A stretch of DNA of 14,653 nucleotides from Alectryocaccomicrobium faecavium (GTDB taxonomy: Bacteria > Bacillota > Clostridia > Christensenellales > Aristaeellaceae): positions 1 to 14,653 of the forward strand of contig DVOT01000099.1 of assembly GCA_018713425.1 (NCBI GenBank), read 5' to 3'. The translations under genes were made by a program, and so were the position numbers. Of the stretch, positions 6,814 through 14,204 are shown piece after piece. Below the pieces are notes generated by a model that made no database searches, was not told where the DNA came from, and saw only the letters and a program-made list of their open reading frames with translations. The first letter of the stretch is position 1, and each line of letters begins with the position of its first letter.

Positions 6814-6819
6814 AGGAGG
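6814..6819 (+). promoter_or_regulatory. Ribosome binding site deciding the ADP-ribosylglycohydrolase-fold gene start
   Basis: AGGAGG touches the first ATG (6820, zero spacing) and lies 9 bases before the second ATG (6829). The second is the workable start. Confidence 0.65.
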
Positions 6820-6828
6820 ATGGCCAAA

Positions 6829-8778
6829 ATGGAACATACCAAACGGCATCTGGCATATGCCGATTACTACGACAAAGTATACGGTTGCTTTCTCGGCAAA
6901 TGCATCGGCGGAACCGCGGGCGGCCCGGCCGAAGGGCGGAAGGAGTTGCTCGATTTCCCGCTAAATGAGGAGCTTTTGCACAAATGCCTGCCCAACGACG
7001 ACCTGGATTTGCAAATTCTCTGGCTGGAACTGATTGAAACCAAGGGATTTGACATCACCGCGCGGGATATGGCCGATGAATTCTATCAAAAGGTACCCTA
7101 CGGCCCGGGCGAATATGCGTATTTTCAAAAGAATTATGCCCGGGGCATTTTCCCGCCGCTTTCGGGCCGCTTCAACAACCGCTATTACAAAAACGGTATG
7201 GGTTGCCCGATCCGCGCGGAAATCTGGGCTTGTATTTTTCCCGGAGCGGACGCCATTCGCCAGCGCTATGTAGAAATGGACGGCTCCCTCGACCATGAGC
7301 GCGATTCCATCGACGCGGAAATTTTTCTCGCCACGCTGGAAAGCGAATTGTTCTTCTCCCATGATCTTCGCCGCGCCATCGAGACCGCGCTCGACGGCAT
7401 TCCGGAGCACACCAAGCTGCGCGGCGCTGTGCGCGACACGCTCCAGTGGTATGACGCGGGCCACGATTGGAAGCTGACCCGCGGCCTGATCCTGCGGAAT
7501 TATGGCCACGCCGATTGCACGAATCTTTACCAAAACATCGGTTTCGTGCTCCTCGCGCTGCTCTACGGCGGCGAGGATTTCCGCGAAACGATCCGGCTGG
7601 GCCTTGCCTGCGGATACGACACCGACTGCATCTGCGCGACGGCCGCCTCGGTGCTCGGCATCATCCGCGGCGCCAAGCGCCTGCTGGGCGAAGACGGCAT
7701 GAGCGACAGCGGCCTGGCAATCGGCGTTGGCACAAACCGCAAGAGCGGTTCCATCGCCACTCTCGCGCGGGATGTGTGCGCGGTAGGCATCAGCGCAGGA
7801 AACTGGTTTGCCGGAGAAGCCGCGGAAATTGCCGGCCATCCGGAATGCCGGCCGGTGCCCGCCATCAGCCGCACCCCCGCCGTAGCGGTGGAAGCCGTAT
7901 ATCAGGGCGACCCGGTTCTTCGCCCAGACGCGCCCACGGAACTTTCGCTGGCGTTCACAAACCATTCCACCGCCAGCATCGCTCTGGCGGTGGAAGTGCG
8001 CGCGCCCGAGGGCGTCCTCTTCACCCCGGGCGAGATTCAACTCACCCTCCAACCGCACGAGCGCTATCTGCTGCCTTGCCGCGCGGAACTCTTGCCCAGC
8101 GCCAAAATCCTTTGCCAGCAAAACCTGTTCCGGGTCCATATGCGCGGCGCTTTCGGCGAGCTTTGCGACCGCTTTGGGCTCGTGGGTTGCGACGTCTGGT
8201 ATCGCTTTGGGCCTTTCCTGGAAAACATCCGGGACATTTCCACCTTGCCGCCGCACGAGGCGTACGGCAGCCACCTGGCCCTGCGGCCCGGCGAAAACGC
8301 GTATGACATAACGCGCGAATACCACCTTGGCGGCATCGCCAACATCGACAAGGAATTCGTTTCCGAAGCCGAGCCCTTCCTCTCCATTCCCATGGATGGG
8401 CGCGCGGAATGCATTCCCGAGCGAATCGCCCTCGGCGAAGACCTTTTCGACACCGCCAAAATCCAAAAATACGAGGGCGCGCATGTGGATTACCTGGTGC
8501 GCACGCTGGTTTCACCGGAGGAACGCAGCCTGGAAATCGCCGTGGGGCACACCGCGCCATTCAAGCTCTGGCTGAATGGCAAGCTCTTGGGCGAGAGCAA
8601 GCAAACCAAATGGTGGACGCTGGAAAACATGCATTTTTCGGCGACGCTGGCCAGGGGCGAAAATACCCTCATTCTCAAATGCGCCCAGCAATCCGACCAC
8701 GCGAAGTATTCCATCGTTTGGCGCGACGCGAGTTGGCGGCAATATGCGGATTTTGCCTCCGTGCTGCTCGACCGCTAG
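6829..8778 (+). CDS. ADP-ribosylglycohydrolase-fold protein with C-terminal beta domains
   Basis: The protein has 649 residues from ATG 6829. About residues 8-330 belong to the ADP-ribosylglycohydrolase family (PF03747). The opening is KVYGCFLGKCIGGTAGGPAEG. An acidic metal motif NDDLD (Asn56, Asp57, Asp58, Asp60) stands where classic members have TDDT, and CGYDTDCICATAASVLG carries Asp264 and Asp266. The family hydrolyses ADP-ribose or related N/O-glycosidic bonds with two Mg ions. The residues from about 345 to 649 are beta-rich; 575-640 (FKLWLNGKLLGE, later GENTLILKC) resemble jelly-roll modules that sit on glycoside hydrolases. There is no signal peptide. The family's usual length is about 300, so this is a long variant. 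Given the galT operon next to it, a sugar N- or O-glycoside substrate is as likely as ADP-ribosyl-protein. The substrate is unknown. Confidence 0.85.
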   Translation: MEHTKRHLAYADYYDKVYGCFLGKCIGGTAGGPAEGRKELLDFPLNEELLHKCLPNDDLDLQILWLELIETKGFDITARDMADEFYQKVPYGPGEYAYFQKNYARGIFPPLSGRFNNRYYKNGMGCPIRAEIWACIFPGADAIRQRYVEMDGSLDHERDSIDAEIFLATLESELFFSHDLRRAIETALDGIPEHTKLRGAVRDTLQWYDAGHDWKLTRGLILRNYGHADCTNLYQNIGFVLLALLYGGEDFRETIRLGLACGYDTDCICATAASVLGIIRGAKRLLGEDGMSDSGLAIGVGTNRKSGSIATLARDVCAVGISAGNWFAGEAAEIAGHPECRPVPAISRTPAVAVEAVYQGDPVLRPDAPTELSLAFTNHSTASIALAVEVRAPEGVLFTPGEIQLTLQPHERYLLPCRAELLPSAKILCQQNLFRVHMRGAFGELCDRFGLVGCDVWYRFGPFLENIRDISTLPPHEAYGSHLALRPGENAYDITREYHLGGIANIDKEFVSEAEPFLSIPMDGRAECIPERIALGEDLFDTAKIQKYEGAHVDYLVRTLVSPEERSLEIAVGHTAPFKLWLNGKLLGESKQTKWWTLENMHFSATLARGENTLILKCAQQSDHAKYSIVWRDASWRQYADFASVLLDR

Positions 8779-8838
8779 CAGACCCTGTTATCGTTCTATC
8801 TATACCGCAACAATGGATTGTGGATTTCTTGCTTTGCA

Positions 8839-8851
8839 CGCTTGACAAGCG
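8839..8851. repeat. 13-bp palindrome on the -35 of the galT operon promoter
   Basis: CGCTTGACAAGCG consists of 6-base arms around one central base, and its centre is inside the TTGACA. The same-sized element CGCTTGCAAAGCG (11 of 13 identical) covers the -35 of the regulator operon (4166-4154, minus strand) at the same offset. This suggests a repressor operator, but chance cannot be excluded. Confidence 0.4.
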
Positions 8852-8870
8852 CTGCATTTTCAACGATAAT
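8842..8870 (+). promoter_or_regulatory. Promoter of the galT operon
   Basis: A perfect TTGACA (8842-8847), a 17-base spacer and GATAAT (8865-8870, 5 of 6) form the strongest promoter in the window. Transcription would begin near 8877, about 23 bases before the galT ATG. That makes the in-frame upstream TTG at 8876 unusable as a start. Confidence 0.85.
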
Positions 8871-8899
8871 AGACCTTGATATACGAAGGGGGCGTTTGC

Positions 8900-10393
8900 A
8901 TGCATAGCATCCACAAACTGGTAGAATTTGGCATCCAGCACGGCCTGGTGGAAAAAATCGATCGGGCCTATGTCACCAATCGCATTTTGGACATTATGGG
9001 TCTGGACGCGCCGCCGGAAATGGAAGCGGCGGAAACCTTGCCGCCGACGATTACGCCCATGCTCACGGAACTGACGGAAGAAGCGGTTTCCCGCGGGCTG
9101 GTGGAGGACACGCTAACCAACCGGGAATTGTTCGCCAACCGCCTGGCGGGCGCGATTACGCCGCCGCCCGAGGTGGTGCGCGCCAAGTTTCGCGCGCTGT
9201 ACAAGGCGGAAGGGCCGCGCGCTGCCACGGAATGGTTTTATGAAATGTGCCGCGCGTGCGATTACATTCGCGTAGACGCCATCGCCAAAAACGCGCGCTT
9301 TTTCGCGCCGTCCCCGGCGGGCGAGTTGGAAATCACCATCAACCTTTCCAAGCCGGAAAAAGACCCGCGCGACATCGCCGCCGCCCGCGCCATGAAGCAG
9401 ACGGGCTATCCCAAGTGCATGCTCTGCGCGGAAAACCCGGGCTATGCGGGACGGCTGGATTTCCCCGCGCGCAACAACCATCGCATCATTCCGCTTTCGC
9501 TGGATGGCGGCGTGTGGTATCTGCAATACTCCCCCTATCTATATTACAACGAGCACGCGATCGTGCTCAACGAAAAGCACGTGCCCATGCGCATTTGCCG
9601 CGCCACATTCGAGCGGTTGTTTGATTTTGTGGAGCAGTTCCCGCACTATTTCCTCGGTTCGAACGCGGACCTGCCCATCGTGGGCGGCTCTATCCTTTCG
9701 CACGACCACTTCCAGGGCGGGAATTACACCTTCCCCATGGACCGCGCGGGCGCGGAAATCGACCTGCCCGACCCCGCGCCGGGCGTGAAGGCCTGCGTGG
9801 TCAACTGGCCGATGACGTGCATCCGCCTCACCGGTTCCGACCGCAAGGCCATGATCGATCTAGCGGACGCCATGCTGCGCGCCTGGCGCGCTTATTCGGA
9901 TGAGATGTTGCAAATCTTCGCCGAAACCTACGCGCCGCACAACACGATCACGCCCATCCTTCGTCGGCTGGATTCGGGCGATTACAAGCTGGATCTCGTG
10001 CTGCGCAACAACTTAACTACGCCGGAGCACCCCCTGGGCTTGTACCATCCGCACGAGGACCTGCACCATATCAAGAAGGAGAACATCGGTCTGATCGAGG
10101 TGATGGGCCTATTCATCCTGCCCGGACGCCTGCTGAAGGAGCTTGTGCCCATCCGCGCGTATTTGCTGGGCAACGGTTCCATCTACGCGGTGGAAGAAAT
10201 GCACCGCCCGTGGGTGCATGCGCTGGAACAGAAATCGTTTGACGATGTGGACGCGTTCCTGCACGAAGAGCTGGCGGCCAAGTGCGCGCGCGTGCTGGCG
10301 GACGCGGGCGTGTATAAGCAGACGAAAAAAGGGCGCGAGGGTCTCATGCGCTTTATTGATGCATGGAAAGAAGAGGTTCGCCATGGTAGTTAG
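8900..10393 (+). CDS. galT: Galactose-1-phosphate uridylyltransferase, class II (Firmicutes type)
   Basis: The protein (497 residues) exchanges UMP between UDP-glucose and galactose-1-phosphate in the Leloir pathway, in the cytosol. It matches the long Firmicutes GalT class (about 490-500 residues): an N-terminal helical region; a CxxC at 173-176 (CMLC); the stretch RNNHRIIPLSLDGG; the catalytic-loop sequence GGSILSHDHFQGG with His268, His270 and Gln272; and a C-terminal segment HPHEDLHHIKKENIGLIEVMG cut here at 378-398. ATG 8900 has AAGGGGG 7 bases upstream; the upstream TTG at 8876 lies at the transcription start and is rejected. It is the first gene of a five-gene operon. galK and galE are not in the window, so the rest of the pathway must lie elsewhere. 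The 3' end overlaps the permease gene by 11 bases. Confidence 0.93.
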   Translation: MHSIHKLVEFGIQHGLVEKIDRAYVTNRILDIMGLDAPPEMEAAETLPPTITPMLTELTEEAVSRGLVEDTLTNRELFANRLAGAITPPPEVVRAKFRALYKAEGPRAATEWFYEMCRACDYIRVDAIAKNARFFAPSPAGELEITINLSKPEKDPRDIAAARAMKQTGYPKCMLCAENPGYAGRLDFPARNNHRIIPLSLDGGVWYLQYSPYLYYNEHAIVLNEKHVPMRICRATFERLFDFVEQFPHYFLGSNADLPIVGGSILSHDHFQGGNYTFPMDRAGAEIDLPDPAPGVKACVVNWPMTCIRLTGSDRKAMIDLADAMLRAWRAYSDEMLQIFAETYAPHNTITPILRRLDSGDYKLDLVLRNNLTTPEHPLGLYHPHEDLHHIKKENIGLIEVMGLFILPGRLLKELVPIRAYLLGNGSIYAVEEMHRPWVHALEQKSFDDVDAFLHEELAAKCARVLADAGVYKQTKKGREGLMRFIDAWKEEVRHGS

Positions 10394-11351
10394 CGCCATT
10401 TCCATTGTGGCCGTAATCCTTTGCATCATCGCGCTGGGCATACTGCTGGCGCGCCTCGGTTGGCTGGGCGAAAAGGAGAGCGCGTTGCTCGCCAAACTAA
10501 CCACAAAGGTCGCCCTGCCGCTGATGGTCGTGAGCAATATGTACAAGTATTTCACACACGATTCGCTGGTGCAGAATGCCTCCGGCATCGCGGTATCCAT
10601 GCTCTCCATCGCGGGTTTGATTCTGCTGGGCCTGCCCGTGGCGCGACTGGCGCGCGTGCCTGCCAACCGCCGCGGCGTGTTCATCAGCATGTTCGCGTTT
10701 TCCAATTCGGTGTTCATCGGCGTGCCGGTTTCCACGGCGCTGTTTGGCGAAGAAGCCGTTGGATTCGCGCTGCTGTACTACATTGCGAACACCTCCATCT
10801 TCTGGTCGGTGGCCAACAGCATGATCATTTCGGACGCGAAGGGCAAATTCGACGTGATCGCCACCATCCGCACGCAGCCGCGCGCCTTTTTTGCGCGCGT
10901 GCTGCCGCTGCCGCTGATCGCCTTTTTGGTATGCGCGGTTTTGATCTATCTGCGCATTCCGCTGCCGGAGTTTGTGCTGGATGCCGCTGGCTATGTGGGA
11001 AACATGGTCACGCCGCTTTCGCTGATTTACACGGGCGCGGTGCTCATGCGCATGATCCGCATGGGCCGCTTTCAGTGGCATTGGGACTATATCGTGGTGG
11101 TGCTGGGCCGGTTTTTCCTAGCGCCAGCGGCCATTTTGGGCATTTCGCTGCTGTTTCCCACCATTCCCATGCTCATGCGCAGCGCGCTGATCGTGCAGGC
11201 TTCCATGCCCGTGATGGCAAACATTGCCATTGTGGCGGGCAGCGAAGGCGCGGATAGCGGCTATGCGGCGGGCGGCATGGTTTTGACCACAATTCTCACA
11301 GCGGCCTTCCTGCCGCTACTCATGATGGCCATGGAAGCGGGTTGGTTCTGA
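10383..11351 (+). CDS. AEC (auxin efflux carrier) family permease
   Basis: This 322-residue, very hydrophobic protein has about ten predicted transmembrane helices in two halves with a short central cytoplasmic loop. That is the length and layout of bacterial AEC transporters (PF03547), which move malate, malonate or other organic acids and are often annotated only as permeases. Recognisable family features are the first helix ending GILLARLGWL, LTTKVALPLMVVSN, the FSNSVFIGVPV motif in the first half and QASMPVMANIAIVA in the second. ATG 10383 is inside the last codons of galT, with AAGAGG 6 bases upstream, so translation is coupled. Longer upstream frames read galT DNA in another frame and are not real. 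The substrate is unknown; co-transcription with lipoate and acyl-ACP genes makes an organic acid plausible. Confidence 0.88.
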   Translation: MVVSAISIVAVILCIIALGILLARLGWLGEKESALLAKLTTKVALPLMVVSNMYKYFTHDSLVQNASGIAVSMLSIAGLILLGLPVARLARVPANRRGVFISMFAFSNSVFIGVPVSTALFGEEAVGFALLYYIANTSIFWSVANSMIISDAKGKFDVIATIRTQPRAFFARVLPLPLIAFLVCAVLIYLRIPLPEFVLDAAGYVGNMVTPLSLIYTGAVLMRMIRMGRFQWHWDYIVVVLGRFFLAPAAILGISLLFPTIPMLMRSALIVQASMPVMANIAIVAGSEGADSGYAAGGMVLTTILTAAFLPLLMMAMEAGWF

Positions 11352-12310
11352 TGATCGAGCGCGCGACGGTATTTGTGGCAAAGGGGCATAATCCGCACCG
11401 CAACCTGGCGCTGGAAGCGCTCCTCACCGAATCCATGCCCACGGGCGAGGCAGGGCTGATGCTGTGGCAGAATGACAACGCTGTGATCATCGGCGCGGGG
11501 CAAAATGCCTGGCGCGAATGCGACATCGCCGCTATGGAACGCGACCACGTTGCGTTGGCGCGCCGTCCTTCCGGCGGCGGAGCGGTGTTCCACGATTTGG
11601 GCAACCTAAATTTTTCCTTTTTTTTGCCGCGCGGAGAATACGATGTACAGCGGCAATTGCGCGTGGTGCTTTCTGCCGTGCGCGCCTTTGGCGTGGAGGC
11701 GGAGATGACCGGGCGCAACGATTTGACTGCGGACGGGCGCAAATTTTCCGGCAACGCGTTTCGCTTTGTTCACGACCGCGCGCTGCACCACGGCACCCTA
11801 CTAGTGTGCGCCGACATGGCGCGAGGGGAAAAATATCTGAGTGTGTCGCCGGAGAAGCTCAAAAGCAAAGGCGTCGCTTCGGTGCGCGCCCGCGTAGTCA
11901 ACCTCGCGGAGTTGGCCGATGTCAATGTCGCCCGGCTGGCAGAGACGCTGGCCGAAGCGTTTGCGGCGGAATATGGCCCGGCGCGCCATGTGGAAGCGGA
12001 AGCGTTAGACCTGCCCGGCCTGGAAGAGCGCGCGGCACGCTATGCTTCTTGGGAATGGAATTTCGCCCGTTCGCCGCGGGGGGAATTCGAGCGCGAACAT
12101 CGCTTTGCCTGGGGCGGCGTGCAGATTTTGTTTTCCGTGCTGAGTGGAAACATCGCAGGCGTTTTCGCCTATACCGACGCAATGGATGAAAATTTGGCGG
12201 GGAAAATTGCCTCCGCGCTGGATGGATGCCCCTTCCAGCCCGCGGCGGTGGAAGAGCGGCTTTTTGCCGTGAACGCAGAATTGGCGGCGTGGTTGGCCGC
12301 CGTACTGTGA
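11351..12310 (+). CDS. lplA: Lipoate-protein ligase A
   Basis: This 319-residue cytosolic enzyme activates free lipoate with ATP and attaches it to a lysine of lipoyl domains (GcvH or 2-oxoacid dehydrogenase E2). It has the LplA-type signature RRPSGGGAVFHDLGNLNFSF (71-90), then GRNDLTADGRKFSGNAFR with the ligase lysine at 131, and EKLKSKGVASVRARVVNL (168-185), which binds the adenylate. A C-terminal accessory domain covers about 250-319, as in full-length LplA. ATG 11351 overlaps the permease TGA by one base; the in-frame TTG at 11342 is less likely. No strong ribosome site is visible, in keeping with coupled translation. No lipoate-dependent complex is encoded in the window, so its target is elsewhere. 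Confidence 0.93.
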   Translation: MIERATVFVAKGHNPHRNLALEALLTESMPTGEAGLMLWQNDNAVIIGAGQNAWRECDIAAMERDHVALARRPSGGGAVFHDLGNLNFSFFLPRGEYDVQRQLRVVLSAVRAFGVEAEMTGRNDLTADGRKFSGNAFRFVHDRALHHGTLLVCADMARGEKYLSVSPEKLKSKGVASVRARVVNLAELADVNVARLAETLAEAFAAEYGPARHVEAEALDLPGLEERAARYASWEWNFARSPRGEFEREHRFAWGGVQILFSVLSGNIAGVFAYTDAMDENLAGKIASALDGCPFQPAAVEERLFAVNAELAAWLAAVL

Positions 12311-12322
12311 AAGACCCAAAAT

Positions 12323-12327
12323 GGAGG
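12323..12327 (+). promoter_or_regulatory. Ribosome binding site deciding the thioesterase start
   Basis: GGAGG overlaps the first in-frame ATG (12321) and stands 5 bases before ATG 12333. The first ATG has no ribosome site of its own, so 12333 is taken as the start. Confidence 0.7.
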
Positions 12328-12332
12328 ATTCT

Positions 12333-13073
12333 ATGTTAAAAACCTATCGGGAAGAAATGATCATCCGCAGCCGGGATTGCGACAGCGAAGGCACGCTGCG
12401 CCCCAGCACGCTGCTGGCCGCGCTGCAAGACGTGGCGGACGTACACGCGCGCCTGCTCGGCTGCGGCCGGGAAGTGCTGATTGAGCAAAACCTCGTGTGG
12501 GTGCTCTCGCGCAGCGAAGTACACATGGAGCGCTATCCGCAAAAGGACGAGCACATTTATCTTACGACGTTCCCCATGGTGAACCGGCGCTGGTTTTTCC
12601 CGCGCTATTTCCTTGTAGAGGACGAAAGTGGGCGCACGATCGGCAAGGCCGCCACGCTGTGGCTGCTGCTGGACATCCACACGCGCCACATGGCTCCGCC
12701 GGACGCGGCGGCCAGGTGCATCCCGGATAACTCGGATCTCACGCCGCCGCTGGGCCTGCCCGGGAACGTGCTGGCGCTGCCGGGCGCGCAGGAGACCGTT
12801 CTCTCGCGCTGGCCGGTGTATTCGGATATCGACGTGAACCAGCATGTGAACAACGCCCGCTACGCCGATTGGGCCTGCGACGCGCTGGGCTTTTCCACCA
12901 TGCGGGAATATTGCCTGAAAACCATGTGCATTCAGTACGCCGCGGAAATCCGGCCTGGCCAGGAGATCAGCCTGCACGCCGCGCAGAGCGAAGGGCGCTA
13001 TCGCGTGGCCGGGTATCACGAGGGCAAAATGCACTTTGAAATCGGCGGAGAGCTGATGCCTCGCCAGCGCTAG
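12333..13073 (+). CDS. Acyl-ACP thioesterase (FatA/FatB-like)
   Basis: This 246-residue protein has the double hot-dog layout of bacterial acyl-ACP thioesterases (PF01643 and its C-terminal partner). The first hot-dog is at about 1-125 (IIRSRDCDSEGTLRPSTLLA, WVLSRSEVHMERYP, then RRWFFPRYFLVEDESG) and the second at about 155-240. The catalytic stretch SDIDVNQHVNNARYADW carries Asp167, Asn169 and His171, followed by Glu205 in IQYAAEI, the counterpart of the plant YRRE motif. It releases free fatty acids from acyl-carrier protein in the cytosol. Chain length cannot be predicted. It follows lplA by 22 bases in the same operon. Octanoyl-ACP is the precursor of lipoate, so the pairing with a lipoate ligase is suggestive but not proof of a joint pathway. 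Confidence 0.9.
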   Translation: MLKTYREEMIIRSRDCDSEGTLRPSTLLAALQDVADVHARLLGCGREVLIEQNLVWVLSRSEVHMERYPQKDEHIYLTTFPMVNRRWFFPRYFLVEDESGRTIGKAATLWLLLDIHTRHMAPPDAAARCIPDNSDLTPPLGLPGNVLALPGAQETVLSRWPVYSDIDVNQHVNNARYADWACDALGFSTMREYCLKTMCIQYAAEIRPGQEISLHAAQSEGRYRVAGYHEGKMHFEIGGELMPRQR

Positions 13074-13088
13074 TGGGGAGGAAAAACC

Positions 13089-13958
13089 GTGGAGCTTTCC
13101 CTTTCGCTGGGATATTTGCTATCGATATATGGCAGCGACCGGTTGCGCAGCCTGGAAGATGCCGCGTGCCTGTGCAAGGGGGCCGGGTTTGATTTTGTGG
13201 ACTATTCCCCCATCTGCCAGGGCGACGCGTGGGAAGCGGACGTTTGCCGGGAACGGGAGATTCTTGAGCGGGCGGGCCTTGCCGTGGAGCAGACGCATGC
13301 GCCCTTCAACCGCTATGGCTTTTACTCGGCGGAAGAGTTTCCCGAGCGCTTCCGGCGGCTGTTCGTGGCTTCGCGCATCTTGGGCGCGAAGGCCGTCGTC
13401 GTGCATGCCGACGAATACCGCCCCATTGGCCGGTACGACGTGAGGGAAGCCCTGACCTTCACCTATGAGTTCCTCGCGCCCTACGTCGAGTATGCCGCGA
13501 AGCACGATCTGATCGTAGCGGTGGAAAATCTGTGCGAGGATTTTTATCCGGCCTATCCGCAAATCGACGGCAAATCCCGCTTCACTTCGCGTCTGGAGGA
13601 ATTGCTGGGCGTGATCGAGCGCTTTCATTCGCCCGCGGTGGGCTGCTGCTGGGATTTTGGGCATGCCAACCTGGCTTTCGGCCGGGAGGGCATGGGCGCG
13701 GCGCTTGCGCAGGCGCTGCCCTATGTATGTTGCACGCATGTGCATGACAACTATCAGGGCCGCGATTTGCACCTGCCGCCGTTTTTTGGCGAAATCGACT
13801 GGGCGCGCCAAATGGCGCTACTCAAGCAGGGCGGTTACGCTGGCAAGCTCTCTTTTGAAATGGTCTATGGCGTTTTTCCAGAAACGCTGCTGCCCATGTG
13901 GCTGCAAAACTTGCGCGCCACAGGCGAAGCGCTCAAGGCCATGTTTGCAGGCGCATAA
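13089..13958 (+). CDS. Sugar phosphate isomerase/epimerase-like TIM-barrel protein
   Basis: This 289-residue protein belongs to the AP-endonuclease-2/xylose-isomerase-like TIM-barrel superfamily (PF01261). The metal-site residues expected at strand ends are visible: His106 in VVVHADE, Glu146 in VAVENL, Asp189 and His192 in CWDFGHAN, His217/His219 in CTHVHDN, and Glu257 in LSFEM. Relatives include sugar isomerases, epimerases, inosose dehydratases and endonuclease IV; the context favours sugar metabolism, but the substrate is unknown. The start is GTG 13089 with GGAGG 7 bases upstream and no better ATG nearby. It is the last gene of the galT operon, 15 bases after the thioesterase, and no terminator follows closely. 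Confidence 0.85.
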   Translation: MELSLSLGYLLSIYGSDRLRSLEDAACLCKGAGFDFVDYSPICQGDAWEADVCREREILERAGLAVEQTHAPFNRYGFYSAEEFPERFRRLFVASRILGAKAVVVHADEYRPIGRYDVREALTFTYEFLAPYVEYAAKHDLIVAVENLCEDFYPAYPQIDGKSRFTSRLEELLGVIERFHSPAVGCCWDFGHANLAFGREGMGAALAQALPYVCCTHVHDNYQGRDLHLPPFFGEIDWARQMALLKQGGYAGKLSFEMVYGVFPETLLPMWLQNLRATGEALKAMFAGA

Positions 13959-14152
13959 ATTTTATATGACCCCACAAGAGCAAATCCAAACGAACGCGGG
14001 GTATGGAGAATGGCGAACACAGAGGAGATTTACCGGCACCGCGGCTGACCGTCCGGGGGCGAAGGATGATCGCAGGCTGAGACCTCTGGCTCTGGAAATC
14101 CTTTGCGCGCCCCATTTCGCGCATTTACAGAAAAGATCGAACACTACCACAA
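13959..14152. other. Gene-free stretch between convergent genes, content unrecognised
   Basis: About 190 bases separate the isomerase stop codon from the hairpin at 14153. No protein family or known RNA was recognised. A plus-strand frame is open from ATG 13966, but that ATG lacks a ribosome site and the frame runs on through the hairpin and antisense to the ROK gene, so it is not credible. CAGAGG near 14020 and CCTCTG near 14082 are complementary and could close a structure, but nothing diagnostic is seen. It may be a degenerate sequence or an untranslated 3' region of the operon. Confidence 0.4.
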
Positions 14153-14193
14153 GGCCGCCCCGCTTGGTTCTACACGAACCAAGCGGGGCGGCC
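14153..14193. terminator. Perfect 18-bp hairpin between convergent genes
   Basis: Arms GGCCGCCCCGCTTGGTTC (14153-14170) and its exact complement (14176-14193) enclose a 5-base loop. It starts 11 bases past the ROK-gene stop codon on that gene's strand and most likely ends its transcript. The downstream minus-strand tract (TTGTGGTAGTGTT) is only moderately U-rich, and the plus-strand side has an A run instead of Ts, so termination of the galT operon here is less certain. A transcript crossing it on either strand would form a very stable stem. Confidence 0.7.
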
Positions 14194-14204
14194 CAAAATT
14201 GCAT

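Noticed and set aside
7467..8306. Arg/Pro-rich plus-strand frame inside the ADP-ribosylglycohydrolase-fold gene
   Set aside because: Out-of-frame shadow of a real gene, low complexity, no ribosome site.
6961..8484. Very long antisense open frame (about 507 codons, minus strand) opposite the ADP-ribosylglycohydrolase-fold gene
   Set aside because: The plus-strand frame carries clear family motifs and a ribosome site; the antisense frame shows no recognisable domain and is the expected by-product of GC-rich codon use.
8798..8820. ACAAT-GG-ATTGT inverted repeat after the ADP-ribosylglycohydrolase-fold gene as a terminator
   Set aside because: The stem is only 5 bp with a 2-base loop and no following T run.
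8840..8855. Catabolite-response (cre) element over the galT promoter
   Set aside because: The central AAGCGCT fits, but the flanking positions fail the cre consensus; a simple palindrome describes the site better.
8876..8899. Upstream TTG start for galT
   Set aside because: It lies at the predicted transcription start, has no ribosome site, and ATG 8900 has AAGGGGG 7 bases upstream.
10143..10382. Extended N-terminus for the AEC permease
   Set aside because: This region is the out-of-frame reading of galT; the ATG at 10383 begins directly with the first transmembrane helix and has a ribosome site.
14070..14100. CTGAGA-containing segment resembling part of a TPP riboswitch
   Set aside because: The other conserved TPP elements and a downstream thiamine gene are absent, and the segment follows an operon instead of preceding a gene.
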